This document shows, one piece after another, positions 8,872 to 22,456 of a stretch of DNA of 64,000 nucleotides. The DNA comes from Schizophyllum amplum. Its lineage: Eukaryota; Basidiomycota; Agaricomycetes; Agaricales; Schizophyllaceae. The stretch spans positions 1 through 64,000 of the forward strand of contig VDMD01000056.1 of the NCBI GenBank assembly GCA_007026445.1, in the 5' to 3' direction. A program made the translations under genes and the position numbers. Position 1 is the stretch's first letter, and every line of letters starts with the position of its first letter. The notes under the pieces were generated by a model, which had not been told where the DNA came from, did no database searches, and saw only the letters and a list, made by a program, of their open reading frames with translations.

Positions 8872-11800
8872 AAAGTCCTCGGCACAGTCGTTCCAGATAC
8901 CCGGACCGATATGTGGGCATCCTGGCAGTGAGGTCGCAAGCTGGATCGCAGTACGGTAGTGAGGACAACCTTCGTGGTCAGCGTTCAACACGTTGTTTGT
9001 CCGTATTTGGCTTTGGCGAGGTCCCGTTTCAAAGGCGGCTATGATCGCTTCCCCTAAACCTCCCATGTGCTTTAGCATAGTAGCACTTGCCATATGCATG
9101 CTCTCCGGTGCCAGTGAGCTTTTGCCATGGTCGAATGATGTCCGCTTGTCATGTGAGAACTCCGGTCTAGACTCGCCGCGATCGGAGGACGTCTTGGTCA
9201 CCATGCTACGTACTTGCAGTCGTCGGCCATAGCTAACATAGATTTGCGTCACGACCGCGGAATGCCCGCTGGTAAACCTGCTATATATGCAGGCGTGAGC
9301 AATGTCTGAAAGTCGGCTGTGATTGAACGAGGCTACACCCTTGCGGCAAATGCCGGCGGCGACGACGTCATCACTGTGTGGCGCGCGTCGTCGCGCGACG
9401 TCCGAACTCGAGGCTTTCAATAGTCAGCCTATATATTCACAAAGCTGCGAACTGGAAGCTACAGACGTAGTCTAAGTACCCATTGCCGCTTCAAGCGTCA
9501 GGAAGGACGAATAACTGGGCGCCCTGCGGACGCGCCAAGTTACGCGGGAGAATTCTCGTATCCGAAAAGCCACTCACATAATCACCGTTTGCGCCTGAGG
9601 CCTTGAGGGTGGCCCTAGACGGGTTCACGTGAATGGCACATTGCTCGCGCCCGACCTGCCGAGGAACGAGGCTGGGGGAGGGCGTGAGAATCAAAGTCAA
9701 TAGTCCGGGCTGCGTACCGGTAGGCGTACACGGAACCAGCTGCAGTCTTAGCAGAATGAGGTAGTCTCCCGCGGCCGAGAATGATTAATGAGGCCTGAGG
9801 AGTAGGCTCAACCATCCAAATCAGAATGAGTAATAAAACATAAGGGCCCACAGCCACATCGACAGCAACTGCTCGTGGCCTTTCGGGCGGTTGCTGGCGA
9901 AGTGGTTGCAGTGTGCGGTCAAGCAGCAATCGGTGGTGATACTTTTCGGTACACCGGATATTCAGACGGCCGTGGAATACGTTCAGACCCGCAGGCGATC
10001 TAACCGTCGCCACGGGTGGCTGGTCCGTTAACAAGGAGGTGTTGCATGCCTGGACCCGAACATTCCTTGAGGTAATACCTACAATGGAGGGTTCTCTCAC
10101 GGGGTCAGAGCTGGCCAGGGGCTTGAGACCAACTGTACTCTGCGCTGCGACTTCGACTTGTTCGGCCTGGCAGCACATTTCAAGGCCATGAGTGCTATGT
10201 AAGGGTCGTATGAGCTCAATCAGGACTGCAACAGTAGCGTCCGCCACAATTGTTGGCGAATGCCGTCTCCGTGGCGCTGGTTTGTTGTCTTTTGTTGTCG
10301 CATATCATCATTGCTTCCGCGGAACTAAAATTCAACGCAAGTGCATATCTCAAGTTCTTGTGGTTCCCTGACGCCCATCCACACACAGATACAGTCAATC
10401 ACCCCCTCGTATGCCCCGGTTACTAGCATCGAGATACCTCACGGCGCGGACCCACGGACCTAGCCAATGCCATGTCGGGATGAGGCGGCTCTCCCGACGA
10501 AATCAGAAGAGACGTAACTTCAAACCTCTTCATTGACAACTTAATCGCAAGCACAGGACGAGGAGGTCAGTTAGAAAACGCGTACTAGCTGAGCTTCGCT
10601 CCCTATAACTAGACGTCGAGGAATCGGCGCGTCTACCAGTACTTGAGGGATACAGCGCTGACAATGGATAGTTACATACGTATGTAAGTAATGCAGTCGA
10701 GTTCAAAAACATAGGGTCTCCGGATCCGCACAGGCGTCAACAATCGGTTGACGTCTGAACATCGCCGGAGGAAAGCGAGTTTCTTACAATCGAACTTTTC
10801 GGCCCAATCGGGTCCAGTGAGCGTATGCTGTCGAAACGTTCCCCGCCGCCCCAACGAACCATGACTATGAGAGTATGGATTCACTGAACACAGCGCAGAG
10901 CCGCCACAGCATCAGGCTCGGACCATAATCGGCTTGCGGATAAGGTGGAGGGGGCGCTAAGATATATGGTTAGTAGACAGTGAGGAGGTTTCTCACGGGT
11001 TGCTGAAGGCCCTTACGAAATCGTAGGTTTTGGCTGCTGTACATCCAAGGATGAATCGGACATGGCCTACCCTTCCGCGCTTGCGAGCTCGACAATGCGT
11101 ACGGCATGGACTTAAATGAGACCACAAGGGCGTACATGCGCATTGACGGCTTCCGTCAGTGTCTGATGACGGGCGGGAGACGGCGCGATTGGCGGTTCTC
11201 GTGGCCTTTCTGCTATTGAGCATCCATAAAATAGCCCTGAAATGAGGCAGAGGAGAAAGGAAAACATGCATAGAAGGAAACGTGAGTCAAGTAGAAGAGA
11301 CTGCGCGAGGTGGATAAGCGAGACGCTCCTCAACGTCGAGTATTCTCGCCGCCCTTTACGCTACGCCACGGCCTCCACAGCTTCCTCCTTGCATAGCGTA
11401 AAGGGTCATCCTCACGTTGCAACAGCAGCTCGCATGCCGCTGACTTCTCGCGGGGACTTCTCCTGCCGTCCACCTCATTCTGCGCTTCGTCCAACCGCTA
11501 CGCCCAGCCTGAGCCCTTTCCAGGTCCCGTCGCCTCCAACTTCTTCCCCTCACCGCATACTGTACACCACCCCTTGTCCGTCCTCGCGCCTCACTATCCA
11601 TCACATCACGCTCAGCGCCCGGTGCGCATACGTTGGTATGGCACTCTCCACTCCCAACCAGCTTCTCCGCCTCTTGCCATTCTCTCCACCCGCTACCAGC
11701 CCATCCATGGCACTCCATCTCCTCGTACGTCAGGTGCCCTTTCCCTTCGCGCCATACACCGTCCATCCATCCATCCATCCATCACGACACATGAGGCACC

Positions 11801-13041
11801 TCACGTATCCCAGAAACGTACCTTGCAGCCCACTTCTCTCGTACTCCATCCCGTCCGTACGCGGGCCTCACACCCGGGGCTGGATAGACAACGCAGCGTG
11901 CAATCGGCGAGTCGGACTTCGCAATGCGCTCTCTTGTCCCCGAGATGTTCGTTCGCCTGTAATAGCTGTTCGCTTACCCGCCCGAGAGGGCCTGATAGTG
12001 CACAGGAAGGCCCGCCGTGGAAGAGACTGAAAGATGGCATTCGTGAGGCGGAATCCGTAGGGGCCAGTTCTCCGCGCAAGCAGACGTTCGCCGAGCCCTA
12101 GCAGGAGCTTGCTTCGACCTGAGACGGGCTATCAATCAAACGCAAGGAAAATTCAGTGAGAGAAGGATGGGAAAGGAGAAGGGAGAAGTGCTGATGGCCT
12201 GTGCGAGAGGGGGAGACAAAAGTGATAAGAGCGGCAACTATAGCATGATGAAAGAGGCAAGATCGAAGGAAAGGATTATGACTGCAATGAGGCCGAAGGA
12301 AGAGAGAAATGCCGAGCCGATATAGTGTCACTGGGGAACCAGGGTCTGTCGGGGATTGCAGTCATCGATACAGCAGGTCCAAAGAGGAGGGAACGTGAAT
12401 AGACATGATTGAGGGTCAGGACGATGAGAAGGTCATGGATGGTATGGGGGGAGCAGTTATAATGTGGAGGATAAGCTTTACTACGGCCAATACAGCTCGA
12501 CCAATGCGTCCAGCAAGGAAGGTGGCCAGAGTAGCGATATGAAGAATTGCGCAATACAGGAGAGCCCGAAGAGTGAAGGGAGTGTGTGGGGAGTGTGTGA
12601 TATGAGCTCTGCTAGGTGTGAAAGGAGGATAGCATTGACTGGACTGGACGGAGGACGCGTGGCGACAAGCGTCGGCTGAAGCGGAGCAAGACACAAAACT
12701 TAGTAGGGAGACCCTGGACGAAGTAATCCGAGTTCGCGCTGTGCTGTAGGCGAGCTAGCGTTATGTCAGTGTGCACCCTCTACCGTCTTTGGTTGTCGGT
12801 GACATTCCCCTAGGCTGACTGAATGAACGGGCGGACATCGCGATGATAGCGTCAAGCAGCGCGTAATCAACAGGGCGGCAGCGTAGGTGGTATCCAGCAC
12901 GCAGCACCCGCGCTTGTGAATGCATGCCTATGAGGCAAGACGGAAGTTGAGGTCAAGACGCAGAAGTACAATAGCGATTACCGGATCGAGCAACGTGGCA
13001 TCTCCGCAGCTGGCGTCGTCGCAGGTTTCACTCCGCCCGTC
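8872..13041. other. Long stretch without recognised genes
   Basis: ORFs of up to 262 codons occur, but they overlap on opposite strands and have biased, low-information composition. None shows a family motif or a plausible exon chain. The stretch may hold non-coding transcripts or old repeats. The final kilobase before 13042 should contain the kexin promoter, but I see no clear TATA box. Confidence 0.5.
11759..11784. repeat. CCAT tetranucleotide microsatellite
   Basis: About five consecutive TCCA/CCAT units in an otherwise C- and T-rich stretch. Confidence 0.8.
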
Positions 13042-15758
13042 ATGCAGCTTCCGCGACCGCTGCTCCTACTTCTCTTGACGCTCCTTGGATCTACATCAGC
13101 AGCGCGCACAAAGCGGAACCACGACACACATCACTACTATGTCCTCGAACACTCAGACTCCGCCGCTGTGTCGCTGGCAGACGTCGCGCACGCTCTCGGA
13201 GTAAGCGTCCTCGAGCAGGCGGGCGAGCTCCCGAACCACTGGCTGGTATCAGTAGAGAAGACGCTTTCCGAGCTCGCAACGCGCGACGCCGCCTCCGAAG
13301 ACCCGGTCTTAGCCCGTTACGCGGAGCTGAAGGCGCGCGCGGCGACTTCGTCCATCTGGCGACGCTCTGAAGAACGGCGAGCGCACGACATACTATTATC
13401 GATTCGATATCTCGAACGCCAGACCCTCCGCCAAAGGTACAAGCGCGCCCCGCCACCTGTCTCATCCTCCCGCACCACCGCACAGCGCCTGGGCATCGAA
13501 GACCCGCTCTTCACAGAGCAATGGCATCTCATCAACGACGAGTTCCCGGAGCATATGATGAACGTCGTGCCCGTGTGGGACATGGGCCTCACGGGGAAGG
13601 GCATTATCACCTCCTTCGTGGACGATGGCCTTGATTATACGAGTCTCGACCTCAAGGACAATTTTGTGCGTCCCACTCCCCCATATAGTCCACCTCGCTA
13701 ACCCAACGACAGGACGCCGACGACTCATACGACTTCAACGACCACGAAGACCTCCCCACCCCCAAACTTTCCGACGACCACCACGGCACCCGCTGCGCCG
13801 GTCAGGTCGCAGCAGGCAAGAATTCAGCCTGCGGCGTTGGCATTGCCTACGAGTCCAAAGTCGCTGGCGTCCGCATCCTCTCCGGCCCCATCTCCGATGT
13901 TGACGAGGCCGCGGCGCTCAACTACGGCTTCCAGAATGTCTCGATCTTTAGTTGCAGCTGGGGACCGCCCGACAACGGCAAGTCCATGGAAGGTCCCGGA
14001 CATCTCATTAAGAAGGCCGTACATAACGGCATAAACTACGGGCGCGGCGGCCTGGGATCGATATTCGTCTTCGCCAGCGGCAATGGCGCGGGCTCGGGTG
14101 ATCAGTGCAATTTCGACGGCTACACGAATTCTATCTATTCTGTCACCGTATCCGCGATCGACCACAAGGGTCTTCACCCATATTACTCGGAGCCTTGCGC
14201 GGCCAACCTCGTCGTTGCGTACAGTTCAGGCAGCGGAAAGCAAATTGTACGTTCTTGCTGTACAAGCATCCTGAAATATCGCTAACACCGCACGCAGGTC
14301 ACGACTGACCGCGGTGAAGACAAGTGTTCGTCTTCGCATGGCGGAACATCCGCCGCTGCTCCTAACGCCGCTGGCGTCTTCGCTCTCGCGCTCGAGGCCC
14401 GTCCGGACCTCACGTGGCGCGATATCCAGTATCTCTGCGTTCTGACGTCTCGACAAGTAAACCCCGACGACCCAGATTGGGAGACCATTCACTCCGGCAA
14501 ACCGTACAGCTACAAGTACGGCTTCGGTGCTCTCGATGGCGAGGCCTTCGTAAAGGCTGCGCAGGCTTGGGAACTTGTCAAGCCGCAGTCGCGCCTGATC
14601 ACCGACCCGGTCGTGCTGAACGATGGTACCATGTCAGAGGAGGGCGTGTATGCAGGCGGCGAGCTCATCGTTCCCGGGGGTGTAACGAGCTCTTTGACTG
14701 TCACGCAGGACATGATGGAGGCGTCGAACCTGGAAAGTTTGGAGCACGTCAACATCAAGGTCTGGATCAATCACGCTCGCCGTGGTGATGTGGAGGTCGA
14801 GCTTGTTAGCCCGCGCGGCGTGAAGAGCGTTCTGGCTGCCGCAAGGAAGAATGATGACGACAAGGACGGCTTTCCCGGGTGGATGTTCATGACTGTCAAG
14901 CACTGGGGCGAGGACGGCGTTGGCGATTGGACGATCAAGGTCTCTGACCAAGGCGTCCCCGAGGAGAGGAACGGCACTTTCTTGGGCTGGAACATAGTAC
15001 TGTGGGGCACCGCCATTGATGACTCGCAAGCCATCCTATATGATGCGCCTGTGGACAACGTCGTCTTCCCGCCGCAGCACGTCGACCCGCCCCATCCCTC
15101 CGCCACTCCCTCGGCAACTAAGCAGCTGACGAAGCCTACGGAAGCGCTTGACGATGATCACCACACCGTCGAGGGCGAGAACACATCGCAGGCCTTTACT
15201 TCTGGCATCCAAGACGATGCCGCTTCCGAGCCGACTGAAACGGCCTCTGCCTCTGCCTCGCCAAGCAACACGCCCACGGCTGACGAGGGCTGGTTTTCCG
15301 ACATGGCGAACCTCGTCTCGACCCAAAAATGGTTCTTCGGCGCCATGGGTGCGGTCGTGCTGTTCGGCGTGGGCGCTGGCGTCTTCCTGTGGCGACGACG
15401 CGTCGTGCGCACGCGGGAGCGCTACGCGGCACTGCCGGGGGACGACGGCGCTGGCGGGGGCGTGCAAATGAGCGCACTTTCGGGCGAGGGCGGCGGCCCG
15501 GCACGCACGAAGGAGCTGTACGACGCGTTTGGGGAGGTCTCGGACGACGAGGACGAAGATGCAGACGAGCAGACGCGCCTGCACAGCCGTGGCTCAGAGA
15601 TTGCCACTGGTGGTGGCTTGCACTCGGGCTTTCTGGACGATGATGAGCAGCATGAGCCACCGCCAACGCGATACCGGGATGAGCCGGAGACCTTGGCGAC
15701 GTCGCACGCAGGCTCTTCGTCGAGTCCGAGTGGGAGTTGGGTGGACGCAGCGCGATAG
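13042..15758 (+). CDS. KEX2: Kexin (Kex2-type proprotein convertase)
   Basis: Three exons, 13042-13665, 13713-14246 and 14298-15758, give 872 residues. A Leu-rich signal peptide (1-20) and an inhibitory propeptide end at KR (134-135), a self-cleavage site. The subtilisin-family S8B catalytic triad is visible: Asp194 in SFVDDGLDY, His232 in HHGTRCAG and Ser404 in HGGTSAAAP, with the oxyanion Asn in FASGNG. A P domain follows, including WINHARRGDVEVELVSP and HWGEDGVGDWTIKV. After it come a Ser/Thr/Pro-rich stalk, one membrane span (WFFGAMGAVVLFGVGAGVF) and an acidic cytosolic tail. Family knowledge: it cuts secretory precursors after Lys-Arg in the late Golgi, including pheromone and cell-wall proteins. 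Length and order match fungal kexins. No defect is seen. Confidence 0.97.
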
Positions 15759-17346
15759 ACGACGCTCGTTCTTCTGTACCATCTTTTTATAACAGACTAT
15801 CTGTTCCCTAGCTTGTCTAGGGTTCTCACACCCTTTATTGTGAGCCAAAATCTGTCGTACAGTAAACAAGGACAAATACCGGGCCGACAGACCGCTGGTT
15901 CGATTCAGGCCCGTTGCACCCACCATGCCAGAGGTTCGAAGATGCTCTAAGCTTTCATCGTCCTCGTCTCTCCGTGTTTGAAGCAAAAATAAAGTACGGA
16001 AAAATACTTGGACCGCTAGGACCGTACTACCGGCAGAAAACATGGCGGTACCTCTCTCTATCGCGCTCAACAGCGGTAGGTGACTCTGAGGGAGGTCTGA
16101 GGGAGTTCCACCACCCAATATCACGAGCCCGCACTCGCTGTCAGTGTATAGCATGCGCACGACGCAGGAAAATGACTTCTTGTGCCCATATCTCCAGGTT
16201 CAAGCCGGCGCAGTTGACAGCGCTCAGCTGAGTTGCACCGCACTGCCAAAGACTTCATCGGAGCTCAGGCAAGCATCAAATATCATCGGAGACTGGCCGT
16301 CATATTTTTCTTCATGTACGAGCGGATTTGGTGTATGGTTGCACCGGAGCTCGGCGAACGGCAGCCACAGCGGAAAGCGCCTACATGGGGTCACGAAGCA
16401 GCAAGCTAGACGTCACGTGAGACAATTCGACGAACACCTAGGGACTCACAATTGTGAGAGACGGCTGGCCAATGTAAGTTGAGCTGAGCGGGACAGTTGG
16501 CGACGAATACTGGGCACCTTACGTCAGACGCGTAGCTCGACTTCAGAGCAAGCGGAACCGATGAAGTTCGAGACTCCGGTATTTGCCTGGTGTACATACT
16601 AGTGCGCGGTCGCTGGAAGATCCTCGTCTATGCGTCTGAGAACTAGTCAGGCCGTCACGGTCCTACGGTCAGTACTCGGTATTCAACAGGGCTTCACAAG
16701 CTCATACTTTGCCCATATCAAGCAGGTTCAAGCTTTTAATTCGTGCTGAAGTGGATGCGCCTCGGCGCAACGGGCCTGTCTGCGTGAGATCCCAGGTGTA
16801 CTCACGCAACCAACGTTCACTGACCCTCCATCAGGAAGAATCCCCACTGGACAAGCTAGGGCGCTGCTGGCGGAGCCAGCGCTTATCGAGTAATACGGGC
16901 GGACTTTATAGGAACCTGGGCTCCAAATACGAACCGTTTGGAGCCTCCTCCCGACTCAGTGGTGGACGTGAAGCGCACTTGAAGCGCGCTTTGTCTGTCA
17001 CGGCCTGCTCAGTGACAGCGCTCAAGCGCTCACGCGCTCACGAGTAGCTTACGCGCAAGCTGAAGGACGTAATTCGGTATTGCGCGGTACGCGTGATACT
17101 TTGCTATTGTTTCCCCGAAAGGAAGGAGCGACCGCGAGTTCAACACCTTACACTGTACAGTCACCCCTCTTTCACGATTCGAGGGTCACCCGAGGATGGA
17201 TAAATACCGCGCATGCCGCGCCTCCTTTCTCTTCACCTCCCACCAACAGCGCGCATTTTCTGAATCAGCTGCTTAGTATTGGAAGGATCGACAGTCTTGC
17301 GCCATCGCACCGTACTCTCACGCCATCGGCCCCCACGCTCCGGATT
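15759..17346. other. Intergenic, no gene recognised
   Basis: No ORF above about 190 codons with recognisable content. The ORF opening at 17080 is the upstream extension of the F-box gene frame. A GGATAAATA stretch near 17198 could be a weak TATA element for that gene. Confidence 0.4.
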
Positions 17347-18998
17347 ATGCACAGGTGCCTGCAGTCGCCTGAGTTGCGCTCTCTCATTCTCGGCCAGCTG
17401 CTGCGACTGGGATGGCTGGCCTCGCTCGTCGCGCTGGCCTCATGCTGTCACGAGTTATTCGAGCCTGTCATGGCGCTGCTGTGGCGCCACCAGCGAGGGC
17501 TGCGCCGCCTAGTCCTGCTTCTTCCGGGCTCAGCATTCGCGGATAGCGATCGCCCCAATTCCAACAACAGTTCCTTGCTGGTGCGTTGCCCCTGCTCTTC
17601 ACAAGAATATGTGGCTGACGAAACCGCGTTCAGAGTCTAAGTAGACGCGTAATGCCCCCAGATCTGAAGCGCCTGCGTGTCTATGCACAGTTCGTTAAGG
17701 TCCTCGATCTTGACGACGTGCAAGTGACGCCGGATATTATAGCAGCCCTCGCTGCGGCGTTCGGTGGAGAAGCCCTACTTCCGGCTTTGCGCCGGTTGAG
17801 CTGGGCGCATGCCGATGGATTCGGGCACGTCCTGCACCACCTTTCATCGCCTTCTCTCCACACACTACATGTTGTTCTTCATGACGACGACCTGGAGTCC
17901 GACGTGCAGGCGCTCCTCAGTATCAGGCGACGACATAGCCCGATATCCAACCTTCGACTTGCGCGAATACCCAGCGCTGAAAAGCGCGAGCTAGGAGTCG
18001 CAGGCCTCAGCCAAGCGCTGCACGGATGGACAAGCCTACGCAAAATATGCCTAGGGGATGGCGTAGCAAATAGCGCATCGTTGTCGTCAATCGCCTCTTT
18101 GCCGAACCTAAGGGAAGCATCTTTCGAGCGGCTGCTGGACGACCACACCTTTCCCCGATCCTTTCGCGCTCTTCAATACCTCTCCGTTGGCGGAAATTCC
18201 CTGCTACCAGCCATTCACTCCATCAAAGCTGTGGAGAGCCGACGAATCGGCCAGTTGGTCACTTCGAGCACGGCCCCCTGCCATAGCAAGGAATGGGCCG
18301 CCCTTTTTGCTGCAATATATGAGCATTGGGATCCTGATACACCGTACCGACTATTCATCAGCGACCTACCCGATCCGTGCGCGCCTTCTTCCATGCCAGC
18401 CGACCCATTGCGCTTCTCCGACCTCCGATCCCTCATTTTCTTCAACAATATCACCGCCATAAATATCGACAAAGTCGGCGGGGTCGCTCTCACCGACGAG
18501 GACCTGTGGCGCCTCGCGCGCTCGTGGCCGTGCATACAGCAGTTGCACCTGCGAGGCGACCGCACGTCGCTGCCGGTCCTTCGCGACTGCACCCTTCGTG
18601 GGCTCGCGCCGTTCACGCGTTGCCAGCATCTCGTTGCGCTGACTATCGAGGTGGACGCGACAGGCGCGACGCTGCCTCCGCAGCCGGTCGCAGACATACT
18701 GCAGCGGGCGCTCAAAACAATCAACTTCGGACGGTCGCCAGTCCAGAGCTCGCTCGTGGTCGCCGCGTTCCTGACCAGCATATTCCAAGGGCTGGAGCAT
18801 GTCGGGATACAAGAGCGCCTTGGGCTAGATAGCGAGGAGGCGGAGGCGGAGGAGAGTCGACGGCGTGTCTGGAAGAAGGTGCAGAGAGCACTTCCCTTAT
18901 TTTCTGCGACTCGGGCAAGTGAGAGGAGGAGGTTCGATGCGGCGGAACCGCATAAGTCTGCGACATTACACGCCAAAGACTATCTGGGCCTTGAATAA
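17347..18998 (+). CDS. F-box/LRR-like protein
   Basis: Two exons, 17347-17580 and 17634-18998, give 532 residues. The start is the ATG opening MHRCLQSPELRSLIL, the usual beginning of agaricomycete F-box proteins. An F-box-like helix pair follows (LVALASCCHELFEPVMALLW). The remainder is Leu-rich with LRR-like rhythm, for example SLSSIASLPNLREASFERLL. By family knowledge the F-box would bind Skp1 and the C-terminal half would select substrates for ubiquitination; the substrate cannot be told. The splice joins Leu78 to SLSRRVMPPDLKRLRV with phase kept. It belongs to a different branch from the F-box-like cluster at 50-64 kb. Confidence 0.8.
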
Positions 18999-19504
18999 AG
19001 ATGACATTTGAACAGCCAAAGTAGCGTGACATCTCCAGTGGTGACAGTTCTCCGGCCAGATTCTGACCTCCCACTCAAGCAACATACGCTCTTAGGACAA
19101 TCGAAGATCAGTCTCACTGTATACTGACATTCATGTCGAACTGGTTACTTCCACAGACCGCTGGGCTGTCATCAACGACACGCCGACAGGTCGTTGACTT
19201 TAGCGCTGGGCGCCTAGCACTCAAACGCTCAAGACAGCCATCAGAATGTAGCATCCGATAGGCCTTTCGATAGGAAGACCTGCCATGGGGCCAGTAGGGA
19301 CACATTGGGAACGCATGTACATGGAGTCAGAGGTGGCCGCTATACGGACGACCCAGGCGGCCAACGCGCGTCATCTGGACAGCTTCGCGATTCACTCAGG
19401 CCTTGCACCTCTGATTCTCGCTCACATGTGCATACAGCACGTACAGCGCATATAAGAGCTGACCGGCTCGCGCACGCCCTTCTAATCCTGACCCGTACGG
19501 CGTC
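18999..19504. promoter_or_regulatory. Intergenic with TATA-like element before the dynamin gene
   Basis: GCATATAAGAG near 19449-19459 lies about 45-50 bp before the ATG at 19505 and is a plausible core promoter. Nothing else is recognised. Confidence 0.4.
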
Positions 19505-22456
19505 ATGTTGAAGAACTTTCGACGAAGAGCGAACACGAGCCAGGCGGCCTCCACAACTGCTCCAGCAGATGCAGCGCCATCGACAGCCACGGTTGCTTCG
19601 CAGTCGAGCAGCAGCGCTGTACTTTCGTTCAATTCTGCAGTATGTGTCATGCTCTATTCATTTATCAGCCTCAACCTGACGCGACTTGTACGCACGTAGA
19701 TGACCGCCCCATCTTCGGACGAGGGGAACGACGACATCAACAGTAGCGCATACGCTGCAAGGTGGCGAGCCCTCATGGACCTACACAAGGCTCTAAACGA
19801 CCTCGGGTGCGTGCATATGTCCGACTTCTGCGCGTAGGCTGCTCATTCAAGCGTCTTTAGCGCCGAAGCCTTTTTCCCCCTTCCACGGATCACAGTCATT
19901 GGCGGCCAGTCGGGTAGGCGCCTTATTTCTCTTTGAGATCGTCCGGTCATACCTTCGCGTAGCGGGAAAAAGCTCCCTCGTCGAGGCCGTGAGCGGAGTG
20001 AGTGCATATATGCGCTACCTGTGCACGGTTCTTACGAGGACCCTTAGCTCAGTGTTCCACGCGATGCCGGAATATGTACAAGGTGCGCTTGCGCCCCTCG
20101 AGATCACTCAAGGTATACCAACGTCCTTTGCGTCCCTCAGATGCCCTATGGAATGCGTGATGAAGAAAACCTCGGGTCCATGGTCTTGCCGCATCTCCCT
20201 TCGCACGGGTCTCGAACCAGCAGACGTCGCCAATGGCTCGCCGTCGACAGTCGACTTCGGCCCTGCCATCACGTGCAAGGAAGATGTAGACATCTGGCTC
20301 CGCCGCGCGCAGGCTGCCATTCTCAGTCCCCACCGCGCTCGCGAAGGATTTTACGACAAGTCTCCTGAACAGCTAAAGGCTCCGGATGAACAGCGCCTGG
20401 CGTTCTCTCGAAACACCATTGTCGTCAATCTAGAGGACGAAGACTTGACGAACATGTCCTTCGTCGACTTACCTGGTATGTGTCTTCTTGTGCGTCTTTT
20501 AACGTAGTAAACCAATTGTTAATCTGCAGGTCTGATCCAGAACAGCGAGCAGCGTCTCATCGATCTCGTTCGTGACCTGGTGGCCGACCGAATTGAAGGA
20601 GAAAACACGATTGTGTTGGTCACAGTGCCCATGACAGGCTCGTTCTCGCCTCGATTTGTCAGCGCACTCACTCACATCTTGCGCAGACGACGTCGAAACG
20701 GTCGCTGCACTCAAACTCGCGCGCGAGGCTGACCCTGCGGGCCAGCGCACCATCGGTTCGTGGACACTCGCGGATGCACTTGAAAAAGATACCAACGATC
20801 TATCCAGCTGTACTGACCAAGCCCGATTTAATTCGTCAAGGTGCCACTAGTGCTCGTGAACGATGGCGTGGCATCATGGAGGGCAAGGAGCCGAGGCACA
20901 AGCTGCACCACGGCTACTTTGCTGTCCTCCTCCCTAACGATGATGACCGAACGGCCGACGTCTCAAAGGCTGCCATACGCGCGAGATCGCATAACTTCTT
21001 CAGCACCGAGCAGCCGTGGAAGGCCATGGGCCAGCAACGTTTTGGTGTAGTTAACCTCGTGAGCTATGTCGGAAGCTTGCTCGTACGGCTCATCGAGAAC
21101 GCGTACGTCAATACCTGCGTCCTCGTAGAACCAATTTGCTCACTTTGCTACCAGAATCCCAGAGCTACGCAAGGCGATCGCTAACGCTCTGCGGCTTTGC
21201 CAGGAGGAGCTGGCGACGCTCCCTGCCGAGGGGGTCTTCAACACGGACTCGGACGTCAACACATACATCGTTCTACAGATCACCAAATTCTGCGAGCTCT
21301 TCAGCCACGCGGTCATGGGCGAACCTTCGAGCCCGCACAAGGATCTCGTGCAGGCGAACCGCCGCCATTACGAGCATCTCAAGTTATCCATCGGGCGCAC
21401 GCGCCCGGACTTCTGGCCCTTCGAGGACAAGAACGATTATAGGAGCCCCGGTTTTGGGCACGGAGACGGGACGGGGCCCATGGACCTAAAGGACGTTCGG
21501 GAGGTCATTGACAAGTGCGTTTTCTTGTAAAGTAGCCTACAAATATTTGACCGGTGACTCTGCAGGTCAATCGCCTGGGAGCTGCCGCGCCACATACCCT
21601 TCGAGGCGACGAAGGTGCTCATCATGCGCATCACGGCGCGATGGTCCGCGCCTGCTCTCAAATGTGCCGCCGACGTAGTCGAGACTACAGATGCCAAGTT
21701 GCTGGCTCTCATCCAGAGTCAGTTTGGCCAATTTCAGGGCCTGAAAGAGCATGTGGAGTACGTGCGAGTTTGTTCATTTCTTGTTGGCTGGTACTTACTT
21801 GGATTCAAGGTCGGTTGTGGCAAGAAGATTGGCTGAGTGTGCTGAGCCCATGGACGCGTCGCTCGCGACAGCCCTCAAGCTGGAGACCGGCCAGCCCATT
21901 TTTACTCAAAATACTCACTACCTCGAGACGGTAGAGAGGAAGTGGTTGGGGTTGTACCGCAGCGCTCATTACCACTCTAATGCTTACTGTGTCGTGCCAT
22001 ACGAGCAAATCCCAACCCCCTGTGTGTCTGCTCCCCCATCACCGCAGCTCGTGCAATCTTCGCAGTGGCCGACGCGGCCTCGGACACCGCCGCTTGTTCG
22101 GCGCACTCGTGCAGACGAAGAGCTGGAGGTCATGTCCAAAGTCTATGCGTACGTGCAGGTCGCATACAAGGTGCGCCACGACTCATTGCCTGTCCCCGCG
22201 TCTTTCTTCTCACCTCTTCGTCTAGCGCATCATCGACCACGTCCCGCTCCTTCTGGAACACGAGTTCAACCAGACGCTTGCTGAGGGGTTGCTGGAGCCG
22301 CTGTTGCGCAGCGTGGATGCGATGTCGGACGATGCGAAGCGCGCCATGCTGGCTGAGGACAAGGAGGTTGCCGATAGGCGTGTTGCGTTGAAGGCCAAAC
22401 ATGCGCGGCTGGTAGCTATCCAACGCAAGCTCGACGACTGGGAGAAATACGCTTGA
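19505..22456 (+). CDS. Dynamin-like large GTPase
   Basis: Thirteen exons give 771 residues: 19505-19639, 19700-19806, 19861-19913, 19963-19997, 20048-20082, 20141-20475, 20530-20637, 20687-20755, 20808-21102, 21155-21514, 21566-21757, 21810-22170, 22226-22456. The dynamin GTPase signature is complete once spliced. G1 is GGQSAGKSSLVEA, split by an intron. G2 is near VPRDAGICTRCPM, G3 is DLPG (also split) and G4 is LTKPD. A middle/stalk region and a C-terminal GED-like helix (LLLEHEFNQTL to DDWEKYA) follow. No PH or proline-rich domain is seen, so it resembles the fungal Mx/Vps1-like group that deforms or divides membranes. Seven spliced residues at the exon 4-5 join (SGLSVPR) depend on choosing the acceptor CCCTTAG. 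Intron 7 appears to start with GC, not GT (GACAG|GCTCG). The exact membrane target cannot be told. Confidence 0.93.

Noticed and set aside
8833..9420. 195-codon ORF (-)
   Set aside because: Crosses the right end of the transposon candidate; no homology recognised and no promoter or splice context.
11242..12030. 262-codon ORF (+)
   Set aside because: Pro/Ser/His-rich, overlaps comparable ORFs on the other strand and a CCAT microsatellite, and has no recognised motif.
15036..15666. Long antisense ORFs across the kexin 3' end
   Set aside because: Shadow frames of GC-rich coding sequence; the sense frame has a complete protease with catalytic triad and membrane span.
15885..15930. tRNA-like 3' part (GGTTCGATTCAGG) near a CGGGCC/GGCCCG pair
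   Set aside because: The flanks do not form a T stem, and no D or anticodon arm or matching acceptor stem of tRNA size is present.
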